DNA of 6,337 nt from Pseudomonadota bacterium (GCA_018241165.1 JAFEEK010000453.1:1-6337), one strand, 5' to 3'; shown: positions 1-6,022, counted from the stretch's first letter. The notes: generated by a model from the letters alone, not told the origin. Program-made: numbers and translations.

Positions 1-549
1 CTGCTGGATGCGGTCGGCAAGGACGCGCACACCGAAATCCTGGCGCACACGTTGATGAACGCCATTTTCGTGGCGCAGTCGCATCGCGCCGATGTCGTGG
101 TGCATCTGGTGCTGGAAAGCACACCGGACTACTCGCGCGCGATCAGTTTCGACGCGAATAGCCTGCGCGATATCGGCGGATTCCACGAGCAGGCCTTGCT
201 CGAAAAGATTGCCCGGGCGCTGGATGCGTCGCTTGGGATGGGCAAGGAAGAACGCCGTGCCGTGGAGCCTGGCATCGAGGTGCGTACGATTGGCTTCGAG
301 AAGCTCGTGCTGGAATTGGCGCAGAGCCATCGACTGTACGCGATGGATCCGAAGGGCACGTCGCTGCGCGGCAGGACGATCGCCGGCAACTCGTGTTTCA
401 TCCTCACCGACCACATGCCGATGCCGAAGAAGAGCTTCAGCACGCTTGAGCGCCTGGGCGCCGAGAAGATCAGCCTTGGCGCGAAAATGCTGTTCGCCTC
501 GCAGTGCGTGCTGCTGATCCACAACGAATTGGATCAGCGCGAGCAATAG
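1..549 (+). CDS. TrmY-family (SPOUT) putative pseudouridine N1-methyltransferase, 5'-truncated
   Basis: The reading frame is open from base 1 and ends at TAG 547-549, leaving 182 residues; family members run to roughly 190-200, so only a short N-terminus is missing. An internal ATG at 55 (or a start near 52) is not the true start, because family-like sequence continues upstream to the window edge. The C-terminal signature of the family is visible: FILTDHMPMPKKS around residues 133-145 (TDH at 136-138) and the knot-forming SLGAKMLFASQCVLLIHNELD ending at residue 178, close to the archaeal 'LHADxCIVLVHNELDR' motif. In archaea TrmY uses SAM to methylate N1 of pseudouridine 54 in tRNA. Bacterial relatives are usually named putative pseudouridine methyltransferases, and their substrate is not settled. 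The protein should be cytoplasmic. The CLC gene starts 8 bp after its stop, suggesting one transcript. The family is confident; the substrate is not. Confidence 0.85.
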   Translation: MLDAVGKDAHTEILAHTLMNAIFVAQSHRADVVVHLVLESTPDYSRAISFDANSLRDIGGFHEQALLEKIARALDASLGMGKEERRAVEPGIEVRTIGFEKLVLELAQSHRLYAMDPKGTSLRGRTIAGNSCFILTDHMPMPKKSFSTLERLGAEKISLGAKMLFASQCVLLIHNELDQREQ

Positions 550-557
550 CAGACATA

Positions 558-1943
558 ATGGGCCGGACCCGTTCCTGGCCACCCGACATGCGCCGCTTCC
601 GACTTGCCGAACCCGTGGTGATGCTGGCGACCGTGGCGCAATGGCTGGTGTTGTCGATGGTCACCGGCGCGCTGGTCGGTGCCGGCTGCACGTTGTTCCT
701 GCGCGCATTGTTTGCGACGGAAGGCCACGCCTATGCGGCGCCGTGGTGGATGCTGGCGCTGGGCCTGCCGTTGGGCGGATTCGCGAATGGCCTGTTGCTG
801 CATTACGGCTACCGGTTACGCCGCAGCCAGTTCGTCGACAACGCGATCGTCGCGGTCAACGAACAGCGCGGCAAGATGCCGTTCCGCACGATGTGGATCA
901 AACCGGTCGCGGCCCTGATCACGCTGGCCTGCGGCGGATCGGCGGGCAAGGAAGGCCCGTGCGCGCACATCGGCGCGAGCCTGGCTGCGGCGGTGGGTCG
1001 TACGCTGGGCCTGAACCGCGAGATGCGCAAGCGCCTGCTGGCCTGCGGTGTCAGCGCGGGATTTTCCGCCGTATTCGGCACGCCGATCGCGGGCGCGATC
1101 TACGGCGTGGAGATGCTGGCGATCGGACGCATCCGCCACGATTTCCTGTTTCCCGGCATCGTCGCCGGCGTCACCGCGTTCGAAGTCGCGCGTTACCTCG
1201 GGGTGCCGTATCCGCAATACGCCGTCGACTTCCGCGGGCAGTTCACCGAGTTGCTGTTCCTGAAAACCGTGCTGATCGGCGTGCTGTGCGGCGCGGTCGC
1301 CTGGGTGTTCGTGGAACTGCTGCAACGGGCGAAACAGGCGTTTGGCTGGATAAAACAGCGGTTCGCGTTGTGGCAGCCGCTGGTCCCGGCGATCGGTGGA
1401 GTCGTGGTAGCGTTGCTGATCCTCGTGATCCCGACCTCGTACCTGGGCTTGAGCCTGCCGGTCATGGATCGCGCCTTGCAGGGCGACGCGGTTCCGTACT
1501 TTGCATTCTTGTGGAAGGCCCTGCTCGTCGCAATCACGCTGGGATCGGGTTTCTACGGCGGCATCGTCACGCCGCAATTCGTGATCGGCGCGGTGACCGG
1601 CGGCGCGTTTGCGCACTGGTTCGGCCTTGCGCCCGCGCTCGGCGCGGCGGTGGGGCTGGTTGCGGTGGTGGCGGCGGCATCCAATGCGCCGATGGCTGCG
1701 ATCCTGATGGGGGTGGAATTGTTTGGCGCCGATTCAACGCTGTACGTCGCGGGTGCCTGCGTAGCGGCGTATCTCATCATCGGCCATCGCAGCGTGTATC
1801 CGGAACAGCAGATCGCGTTCAGCAAATCGACATGGATTTTCGCCCACGCCGACTTGCCGGTCGGCGAGGAAAAGGTGCGGCTATCCTACGGCATGATGCG
1901 CTGGTTGCGGATGCGGCGCCGGCGCGCAAAACGTGATGCCTGA
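558..1943 (+). CDS. CLC-family anion channel/transporter with non-canonical selectivity motifs
   Basis: A 461-residue polytopic inner-membrane protein of normal CLC length. CLC proteins move chloride or other anions, as channels or as anion/proton exchangers, and work as dimers. Seen: GGSAGKEGP with the candidate gating glutamate E132 (GREGP motif), FGTPIAG about 12 residues before E185, GGIVTP at 334-339 (GxFxP motif), and a C-terminal tyrosine Y414 in SVYPEQQ, matching Tyr445 of E. coli ClcA. Unusual: no GSGIP loop is present where expected (the sequence there is RRSQF, 88-92), and the position of ClcA Glu203, the inner proton glutamate, appears to be M186 after a conserved E185. These assignments are by-eye alignment. 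I chose ATG 558 because it lies 8 bp after the upstream stop and starts before the first hydrophobic segment; ATG 588 is an alternative, and neither has a strong ribosome site. The basic tail ends RMRRRRAKRDA. The CLC family is secure; ion and mechanism are open. Confidence 0.9.
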   Translation: MGRTRSWPPDMRRFRLAEPVVMLATVAQWLVLSMVTGALVGAGCTLFLRALFATEGHAYAAPWWMLALGLPLGGFANGLLLHYGYRLRRSQFVDNAIVAVNEQRGKMPFRTMWIKPVAALITLACGGSAGKEGPCAHIGASLAAAVGRTLGLNREMRKRLLACGVSAGFSAVFGTPIAGAIYGVEMLAIGRIRHDFLFPGIVAGVTAFEVARYLGVPYPQYAVDFRGQFTELLFLKTVLIGVLCGAVAWVFVELLQRAKQAFGWIKQRFALWQPLVPAIGGVVVALLILVIPTSYLGLSLPVMDRALQGDAVPYFAFLWKALLVAITLGSGFYGGIVTPQFVIGAVTGGAFAHWFGLAPALGAAVGLVAVVAAASNAPMAAILMGVELFGADSTLYVAGACVAAYLIIGHRSVYPEQQIAFSKSTWIFAHADLPVGEEKVRLSYGMMRWLRMRRRRAKRDA

Positions 1944-1945
1944 AT

Positions 1946-2629
1946 TCAATGTATCGCGGACTTGGGTGTCGGGTCTGCGGCGGCTATTTCGCGCAGCGCA
2001 CGTTCGAACGCTTCCGGCGGCTGCCCGCCGGAAATCAGGTATTGCCCGTTGACGATGGTCGCCGGCACGGACTGGATGCCGGCCTGCTGGAAGTGACGTT
2101 CCTGCGCACGCACGGCGTCGGCAAATTCATCGCTGTCCAGCACGCGGCGCGCGGCGTCCGCATCGAGTCCGGTTTCGCGCGCGATGCGCACGAGCACGTC
2201 GCGATCAGCCACGTTTTCGCCGTCGCCAAAGTAGGCGCGCAATAGCGCCCGCTTGAGTACCAGCGCCAACTCGTTGTTTTGCAGTTCGGCCCAGTGCAGC
2301 AGGCGGTGTGCGTCGAACGTGTTGTAGACGCGGCTGCCCTTGCGCAGGTTGAAGGCGAGCCCGAGCGCTGCGGCGCGCTCGCGAATCGCGGCGCGATTGG
2401 CTTCGAGTTGTTCTTCGCCGATGCCGTACTTGCCCATCAGGTGTTCGGTGGCGTCTTCGCCCTCGAACGGCAGGTTCGGATTCAGCTCGAACGGTTGCAG
2501 GTGGATTTCCGCTTTCAAGGTTCCATCAAGCTGGGTCAGCGCCTGCTGCAGGCTGGCAAGGCCGATGGCGCACCACGGGCAGGCCACGTCGGAAACGAAA
2601 TCGATGCGGAGCGGGGCAGGAGAAGTCAT
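1946..2629 (-). CDS. FrnE-like DsbA-family thiol oxidoreductase
   Basis: A 227-residue thioredoxin-fold protein of the DsbA family (PF01323, COG2761 FrnE type). After the first strand, LRIDFVSDVACPWCAIG carries the redox pair C17-C20 in a CPWC motif. The helical insertion follows, and then SVPATIVNGQY with the cis-proline P189 facing the active site, followed by the family's ISGGQPPEAFERAL. FrnE proteins act as disulfide oxidoreductases or isomerases; the Deinococcus FrnE has been studied in oxidative-stress resistance. There is no signal peptide, so a cytoplasmic location is expected, unlike periplasmic DsbA. I chose the ATG whose complement is at 2627-2629, since MTSPAPLRIDFVSD matches the normal short N-terminus. 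A TTG in frame at 2680 would add 17 unlikely residues. No clear Shine-Dalgarno precedes the ATG. The gene is convergent with the CLC gene (2 bp between stops) and divergent from the phosphatase gene. Confidence 0.9.
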   Translation of the reverse strand: MTSPAPLRIDFVSDVACPWCAIGLASLQQALTQLDGTLKAEIHLQPFELNPNLPFEGEDATEHLMGKYGIGEEQLEANRAAIRERAAALGLAFNLRKGSRVYNTFDAHRLLHWAELQNNELALVLKRALLRAYFGDGENVADRDVLVRIARETGLDADAARRVLDSDEFADAVRAQERHFQQAGIQSVPATIVNGQYLISGGQPPEAFERALREIAAADPTPKSAIH

Positions 2630-2795
2630 GGGTGTCGTATGGTATGGACAGGACTGCGATGTGGGGGCGGGCGCAGGCAAGTCAATCCCGCAATGCGTGC
2701 CGGAATGCTGCCTGCGGCGGTTCGCGTCCGTCGATGCGGGTTATCCTAGCCGCATTGCCGAGCATGCCATCGGCGCGAACGGAGCAAACGCGACC
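2630..2795. promoter_or_regulatory. Divergent intergenic region, likely promoters for both flanking genes
   Basis: This 166-bp spacer separates two divergent start codons, so it should hold promoters in both directions. On the + strand a -10-like TATCCT is at 2742-2747, with only a poor -35 candidate (TTCGCG at 2721-2726, 15-bp spacer). On the - strand TTGACT (complement of 2680-2685) looks like a -35, but no good -10 lies 16-18 bp after it. A GGAG at 2781-2784, 11 bases before ATG 2796, is a reasonable ribosome site for the phosphatase gene. I see no operator-like palindrome. Neither promoter assignment is strong. Confidence 0.3.
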
Positions 2796-3491
2796 ATGAA
2801 GATTTTCCTGCTGATGTTGATGTGTTTGTGCCTGACCGCTGTTGCGCACGCGGGCGAATCGCAAACACCCGCGGCACGCACCATCATTCTCGTGCGTCAT
2901 GGCAACTACGTCGAGGATGCGTCTGCCGATCCGAAACTCGGCCCGCACCTGTCGCCAATCGGCGTGGCCCAGGCGTATCTGGCCGGCGCGCGACTGGCAG
3001 GAATACCGGGTCATTTTGACTCGATGCTGGTCAGTCCGATGAATCGCGCACGCGATACGGCGGCCGCCATCGCCGGCAGTTTTCCCGGGCGACATTTCCA
3101 GATTGTCGACGACCTGGCGGAGTGCACGCCGCCGACGCGTCGCGTCGAGGTTACCGCGCACGATAAGCCGGCCGACATGAAAGCTTGCGCGGCGCGGCTG
3201 GATCGCGTTTTTGCGACATGGTTCCGGCCATCGACCGATGGCGGGCAAACCGACCTGATGGTCTGCCACGGCAACGTGATCCGCTATCTGGTGACGCGTG
3301 CGCTGGGCGTGGATACCAAGGCCTGGCTGGAAATGTCCGTGGGCAATGCCAGCATCACGCGCATTCGCGTGGAGCGCGATGGCCGTTTCAAGGTGTTGTC
3401 GGTGGGAGATGTCGGGCATTTGCCGCCGAATTTGCGCACCGGCGCAACGGGCGACGCGGATCGCAGTCTGGCGATACCTGCACTTCCCTGA
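2796..3491 (+). CDS. Exported histidine phosphatase, PGAM5-like
   Basis: A 231-residue member of the histidine phosphatase (phosphoglycerate mutase-like, PF00300) superfamily. Residues 1-19 form a Sec signal peptide (MKIFLLMLMCLCLTAVAHA, cleavage after HA expected), with no lipobox, so a periplasmic or secreted location is likely. The catalytic set is visible: LVRHGNY with H35 (the phosphorylated histidine), SPMNRARDT with R84, an acidic E109 in DDLAEC, and VCHGNVIRYLV with the second histidine H158. The stretch from H158 through WLEMSVGNASIT to GDVGHLPP (204-211) resembles the end of human PGAM5 (CHANVIRYIV, GDTGFMPP, recalled from memory). PGAM5 is a protein Ser/Thr/His phosphatase, so a phosphoprotein or phosphoester substrate is more likely than phosphoglycerate; that is inference. 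I chose ATG 2796 because it begins the signal peptide and has GGAG 11 bases upstream; the open frame extending further upstream covers the divergent spacer and antisense to the oxidoreductase gene. It appears monocistronic. Confidence 0.88.
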   Translation: MKIFLLMLMCLCLTAVAHAGESQTPAARTIILVRHGNYVEDASADPKLGPHLSPIGVAQAYLAGARLAGIPGHFDSMLVSPMNRARDTAAAIAGSFPGRHFQIVDDLAECTPPTRRVEVTAHDKPADMKACAARLDRVFATWFRPSTDGGQTDLMVCHGNVIRYLVTRALGVDTKAWLEMSVGNASITRIRVERDGRFKVLSVGDVGHLPPNLRTGATGDADRSLAIPALP

Positions 3492-3554
3492 ATCGAAACA
3501 GCGCTGCTGTCCTCGCACGAACTGACTCCGCCGCGGCTTTGCTGCCTGCCGCGC

Positions 3555-3568
3555 TTGACTTGAGTCAA
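3555..3568 (+). promoter_or_regulatory. FNR/ANR/FixK-class operator, TTGA-N6-TCAA
   Basis: The sequence is TTGACTTGAGTCAA. It is the core of a 16-bp palindrome, CTTGACT-tg-AGTCAAG (3554-3569), with two perfect 7-base arms. TTGA-N6-TCAA is the recognition pattern of FNR, ANR, DNR, NNR and FixK regulators of the CRP/FNR superfamily, which respond to oxygen, NO or redox state. The C and G at the fifth and tenth positions differ from the E. coli FNR preference (TTGAT-N4-ATCAA) but fit FixK/DNR-type variants. Its position relative to the -10 hexamer strengthens the call. The regulator itself is not in this window. Confidence 0.65.
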
Positions 3569-3590
3569 GGCCTGTATCGAGTTGCGGCAT

Positions 3591-3596
3591 GATACT
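3591..3596 (+). promoter_or_regulatory. -10 hexamer GATACT of a predicted class II FNR-type promoter
   Basis: GATACT matches TATAAT at four of six positions, including the key second A and last T. It begins 22 bp after the end of the TTGA-N6-TCAA operator, which puts the operator centre at -41.5 for a start near 3603; this is the class II activator geometry. No sigma-70 -35 lies 16-18 bp upstream, as expected for an activator-dependent promoter. The predicted leader to ATG 3651 is about 48 nt. Confidence 0.5.
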
Positions 3597-3650
3597 CGCT
3601 GGGCGTGCCGCACAAGCGTTTTGCAACCGTGCTGTCTTCAAGGGTACGGC

Positions 3651-4757
3651 ATGAAGTCCGCAGCGTTGGTCGAATCCATCTACGAAGCCGCATTCGTGCC
3701 AGAGCGATGGCCGCGCGTGCTCGATGCGCTGTGCGAACTGTCCGAATCGGCGAGCAGCACCCTGTTGTTGTTTGATGGCGTTGCTGCGCCGCGCTGGCAG
3801 GCCACCGAACGCGTGCGTGAGGTGATCGAGACGCTCTCGCGCACCGACGTGTGGAAATGCAGCGAACGCGATCCGGATCGCCTGATCCAAGCCAGCGTCG
3901 GCGAGCAATACTTCCATTGTGTCGACGACCTGATGTCACGGCAGCAGCTCGAGCAGGACGGTGTCTATCGCGCATTCCATCGACAAGGGTTGGCCTGGCA
4001 GGTCGGCACGGCCATACCCATGCCAGGCACCCACGCCATCATCCTGACCTTCGAGCGCAACATCGCGCAAGGTCGCCACAGCGAGGCACAACTTGCACGT
4101 CTGTGCGGCCTGCGCCCGCACATCGTCCGCGCCGGATTGATCGCCACCCGTATCGGACTCGAACGCGCGTACGGCGCATTGCAAGCGATGTCTGCGCTTG
4201 GCGCCCCCGCCGCCTTGCTCGACCGGGCCGGTCGCCTGCGTCAGGTCAATGAATGGATGACAGCCGAACTGATCGGCACCCGAGGCAATGAGCGCGTGGT
4301 GCTGGGAGATGCGGCGGGCGATATCCTGCTGGGCGCAATCCTGCGTGGCGAGTCCGATGCACGTTCGATTGCGTTGCCGCCCAACCGAAACTCGCCCGGG
4401 CGAATCGTGCACGTCATCCCACTGGCCGGGGCCGCGCTCGACATTTTTTCCGGCAACACCTGCCTGCTCGTAATGAGCGCATCGAGTGCGTCGCATCGAC
4501 GTCCCGACCCGGGCATATTGCGCGTACTTTTCGATTTGTCGCCGGCCGAGAGCAAACTCGCGATCGAGTTGGCCGCCGGACACACGCTGACCGAAGCGGC
4601 GGCGGCCTGTCATATCCGGACCAGCACCGCGCGTGCTTACCTTGAGCAGATCTTCCACAAGACCGGCGTGCACCGCCAGGTCGAACTGGTCGGCTTGCTG
4701 GGCGGGCTGATGCATGTTTCGTGTTGCCGCGATCGCGATCGGGCTGCTCATCGATAA
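3651..4757 (+). CDS. LuxR-type helix-turn-helix transcriptional regulator with PAS-like sensor region
   Basis: A 368-residue cytoplasmic regulator. The C-terminal DNA-binding domain covers about residues 296-353, starting LSPAESKLAIELAAG, through the recognition-helix region IRTSTARAYLEQIF, and ending KTGVHRQVELVGLL. This is the variant LuxR signature found in a large proteobacterial group of solo regulators. The N-terminal part starts with IYEAAFVPERWPRVLDALCEL, typical of the same group. A PAS-like stretch begins near residue 184 (GAPAALLDRAGRLRQVNEW). No response-regulator receiver domain or acyl-homoserine-lactone-binding domain is recognisable. The ligand is unknown. The start at ATG 3651 is supported by AAGGG six bases upstream; an earlier in-frame start at 3582 would overlap the promoter. 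The beta-helix protein gene follows 87 bp later on the same strand and is a possible target, though nothing in the sequence proves this. The tail after residue 353 (HVSCCRDRDRAAHR) is not part of the domain. Confidence 0.88.
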   Translation: MKSAALVESIYEAAFVPERWPRVLDALCELSESASSTLLLFDGVAAPRWQATERVREVIETLSRTDVWKCSERDPDRLIQASVGEQYFHCVDDLMSRQQLEQDGVYRAFHRQGLAWQVGTAIPMPGTHAIILTFERNIAQGRHSEAQLARLCGLRPHIVRAGLIATRIGLERAYGALQAMSALGAPAALLDRAGRLRQVNEWMTAELIGTRGNERVVLGDAAGDILLGAILRGESDARSIALPPNRNSPGRIVHVIPLAGAALDIFSGNTCLLVMSASSASHRRPDPGILRVLFDLSPAESKLAIELAAGHTLTEAAAACHIRTSTARAYLEQIFHKTGVHRQVELVGLLGGLMHVSCCRDRDRAAHR

Positions 4758-4789
4758 GCACGCGATTACCGGCATTTGCCAGTAGTGCG

Positions 4790-4808
4790 CTGGCGTGGCC
4801 ACGGCCAG
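4790..4808 (+). repeat. Imperfect palindrome between the regulator and beta-helix genes
   Basis: CTGGC-GTGGCCAC-G-GCCAG is a near-palindrome with a single unpaired base, centred in the 87-bp gap (4758-4844). It has no loop of useful size and no T tract, so it would be an operator rather than a terminator if it is functional. In GC-rich DNA such short palindromes also arise by chance. I see no good sigma-70 promoter in this gap, so read-through from the regulator gene is possible. Confidence 0.25.
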
Positions 4809-4833
4809 ACTGCACGGGAACTCCGCGGCAACC

Positions 4834-4838
4834 AGGAG
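4834..4838 (+). promoter_or_regulatory. Ribosome-binding site AGGAG that decides the beta-helix gene start
   Basis: AGGAG lies six bases before ATG 4845. Neither the upstream TTG at 4776 nor the downstream ATG at 4899 has a comparable site, so this fixes the likely start. Confidence 0.7.
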
Positions 4839-4844
4839 CCGCTC

Positions 4845-5981
4845 ATGCAGTCGTTGATATCTCAGCAGGCAGCGCCTTCGTCGTTCGATCCGAAAACGAT
4901 GCGGGTTCGAATCGCGGCGCGTCGGCTGCGCGAGCTGTGCCGCTGGATGGTTGCGGTCGTGGGTCTGATCGCGGTCAACGGCGTTACCCATGCTGCGGTA
5001 TTTTGCGCGACAACGTCTACCGAACTGCAGACCGCGTTGGACAGCGCAAAGAACAATGGCGAAGCCGACACCATCAAGATCGCACGTGGCATATACAAGC
5101 CTGCGTCGGCCAATGGATTCACGTTCTACAGCAACGAGCCGCACAGCCTGGCCATTCGCGGTGGCTATCGTTACGCGCAGGGCAATCCCTGCTATTTGCC
5201 GTTCAACAGTTCGGAATTGACCGTCGTCGATGGCGAAGGCACCAAGGCCTTGTTGCGAATTTCACCGGGGTCGACTGCGGACATCAGCATCACGTCAATG
5301 ACCTTTCGCAACGGAACAAATGGCGGCATCGGTGCGCCAATCGATCTTGGGGGTACCGTTGGGTATGTCGGCAAAATCAGTCTGGAGCGGATTGCGGTGC
5401 GCGACAATGTATCCGGTCTATCGATACAGGCCTACAACGAAGGATCGATCTCGGTACGCAACAGTTTGTTCGTCGGCAACATGGTCAATGATGCTTGGGT
5501 TCCCATGGCAAATTTCTCCACCGGTGGCACCGATGGCAGCGGAAGTCTTGAATTTGTCGGCAATACCGTTTCCGGCAACGGCGTAATTTTGGCTGGCAAG
5601 TTTGCTCCGGTCCAACTGTCGGCTCAGTCGGGAGCAATCAATGCCTATAACAATGTGTTGTGCGGCAACACAGGTGACGACCTTCACATTTTCGTGAACA
5701 TCAGCGTAGCCATTACGCTGGCGCACAATGACATTTGTTCGATGGATACCAGCACGGTGAACCTGATCCAAATCGCGAACCTCAATATGGATCCCGGCTT
5801 TGTCGGCAACGGCGATTACCGGTTGCGCGGCGACTCGCCGTTGCGCGATGCCGGAGACAACAATCCGCCCGGCGGCACCGGCAGTGTTGATGTTGGCGGC
5901 CGCGCCCGCGTGGTATTCGGCACGGTCGACATCGGAGCACATGAGCTCCAGGACTCGATCTTCAGCGACGGATTCGATTGA
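4845..5981 (+). CDS. Exported parallel beta-helix protein, choice-of-anchor Q type, with IFSDGFD tail
   Basis: A 378-residue secreted protein. The N-terminus is long and basic (residues 1-34, with RVRIAARRLRELCRW), followed by a hydrophobic core at 35-47 and a likely cleavage after THA (residue 50). ATG 4899 (residue 19) would give a more ordinary signal peptide but has no ribosome site. The mature protein opens with FCATTSTELQTALDSAKNNG and DTIKIARGIYK, typical of the first turn of right-handed beta-helix proteins, then RGGYRYAQGNPC. Many short Asn/Gly-rich strand repeats follow (NSLFVGN, GNTVSGNG, NNVLCGN, HNDIC). The end is the choice-of-anchor Q pattern: DPGF (316-319), GDYRLRGDSPLRDAGDN, and VDIGAHEL (361-368). 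The last residues, IFSDGFD (372-378), resemble the IFxDGFE tails of secreted proteins in Xanthomonadales. No catalytic motif of a pectate lyase or glycosidase is evident, so the role is unknown; carbohydrate binding or a surface or adhesive role is possible. Confidence 0.82.
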   Translation: MQSLISQQAAPSSFDPKTMRVRIAARRLRELCRWMVAVVGLIAVNGVTHAAVFCATTSTELQTALDSAKNNGEADTIKIARGIYKPASANGFTFYSNEPHSLAIRGGYRYAQGNPCYLPFNSSELTVVDGEGTKALLRISPGSTADISITSMTFRNGTNGGIGAPIDLGGTVGYVGKISLERIAVRDNVSGLSIQAYNEGSISVRNSLFVGNMVNDAWVPMANFSTGGTDGSGSLEFVGNTVSGNGVILAGKFAPVQLSAQSGAINAYNNVLCGNTGDDLHIFVNISVAITLAHNDICSMDTSTVNLIQIANLNMDPGFVGNGDYRLRGDSPLRDAGDNNPPGGTGSVDVGGRARVVFGTVDIGAHELQDSIFSDGFD

Positions 5982-6002
5982 CGGATTTCGCCATCGAATC
6001 CG
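5969..6002 (+). terminator. Inverted repeat over the beta-helix stop codon, possible terminator
   Basis: CGGATTCGAT (5969-5978) and ATCGAATCCG (5993-6002) are perfect 10-base inverted copies around a 14-base loop. The left arm codes the last residues of the IFSDGFD tail, and the TGA at 5979-5981 is in the loop. An alternative hairpin uses CGGATTTCG (5982-5990) with the same right arm and a CCAT loop, with one bulged T. There is no immediate T tract; the nearest is TTTT at 6014-6017. It could end transcription or protect the 3' end, but the terminator call is tentative. Confidence 0.4.
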
Positions 6003-6022
6003 CCTGAGCACGGTTTTCGACG

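Larger units (their letters stand above)
3492..3650 (+). promoter_or_regulatory. Upstream region of the LuxR-type regulator gene
   Basis: This 159-bp spacer has no gene. Just after the phosphatase stop is a weak hairpin, ACAGC-gct-GCTGT (3498-3510), with no T tract, so a terminator is not convincing. The second half holds an FNR-class operator and promoter, listed separately. AAGGG at 3640-3644, six bases before ATG 3651, is a good ribosome-binding site. Confidence 0.55.

Noticed and set aside
504..557. Upstream GTG start for the CLC gene at 504
   Set aside because: It would overlap the end of the methyltransferase gene by 46 bases and add a hydrophilic stretch unlike CLC N-termini; ATG 558 right after the upstream stop is simpler.
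641..1936. 431-codon open frame on the + strand in another frame over the CLC gene
   Set aside because: Its translation is Arg/Gly-rich with no domain, while the overlapping frame encodes clear CLC motifs. It is a shadow frame.
558..1943. Assignment of the CLC protein as a fluoride-specific CLC-F
   Set aside because: The altered GSGIP loop is suggestive, but the retained GKEGP motif and C-terminal tyrosine do not fit the usual CLC-F signature, and there is no fluoride riboswitch visible upstream.
3498..3510. ACAGC-gct-GCTGT hairpin as terminator of the phosphatase gene
   Set aside because: The stem has only five base pairs with a three-base loop and no T tract.
3555..3580. TTGACT read as a sigma-70 -35 element with TATCGA as the -10
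   Set aside because: The spacer would be only 14 bp. The palindrome and its 22-bp distance to GATACT fit an activator site better.
2682..3917. 411-codon open frame on the - strand
   Set aside because: It lies antisense to the phosphatase gene, the spacer and the start of the regulator gene. It has no recognisable domain and a low-complexity, Arg/His/Gln-rich composition typical of antisense frames in GC-rich DNA. The + strand genes have clear motifs and ribosome sites.
3936..5144. 402-codon open frame on the - strand
   Set aside because: It is antisense to the LuxR-type regulator and the start of the beta-helix gene. No family resemblance was seen, and both + strand genes are well supported.
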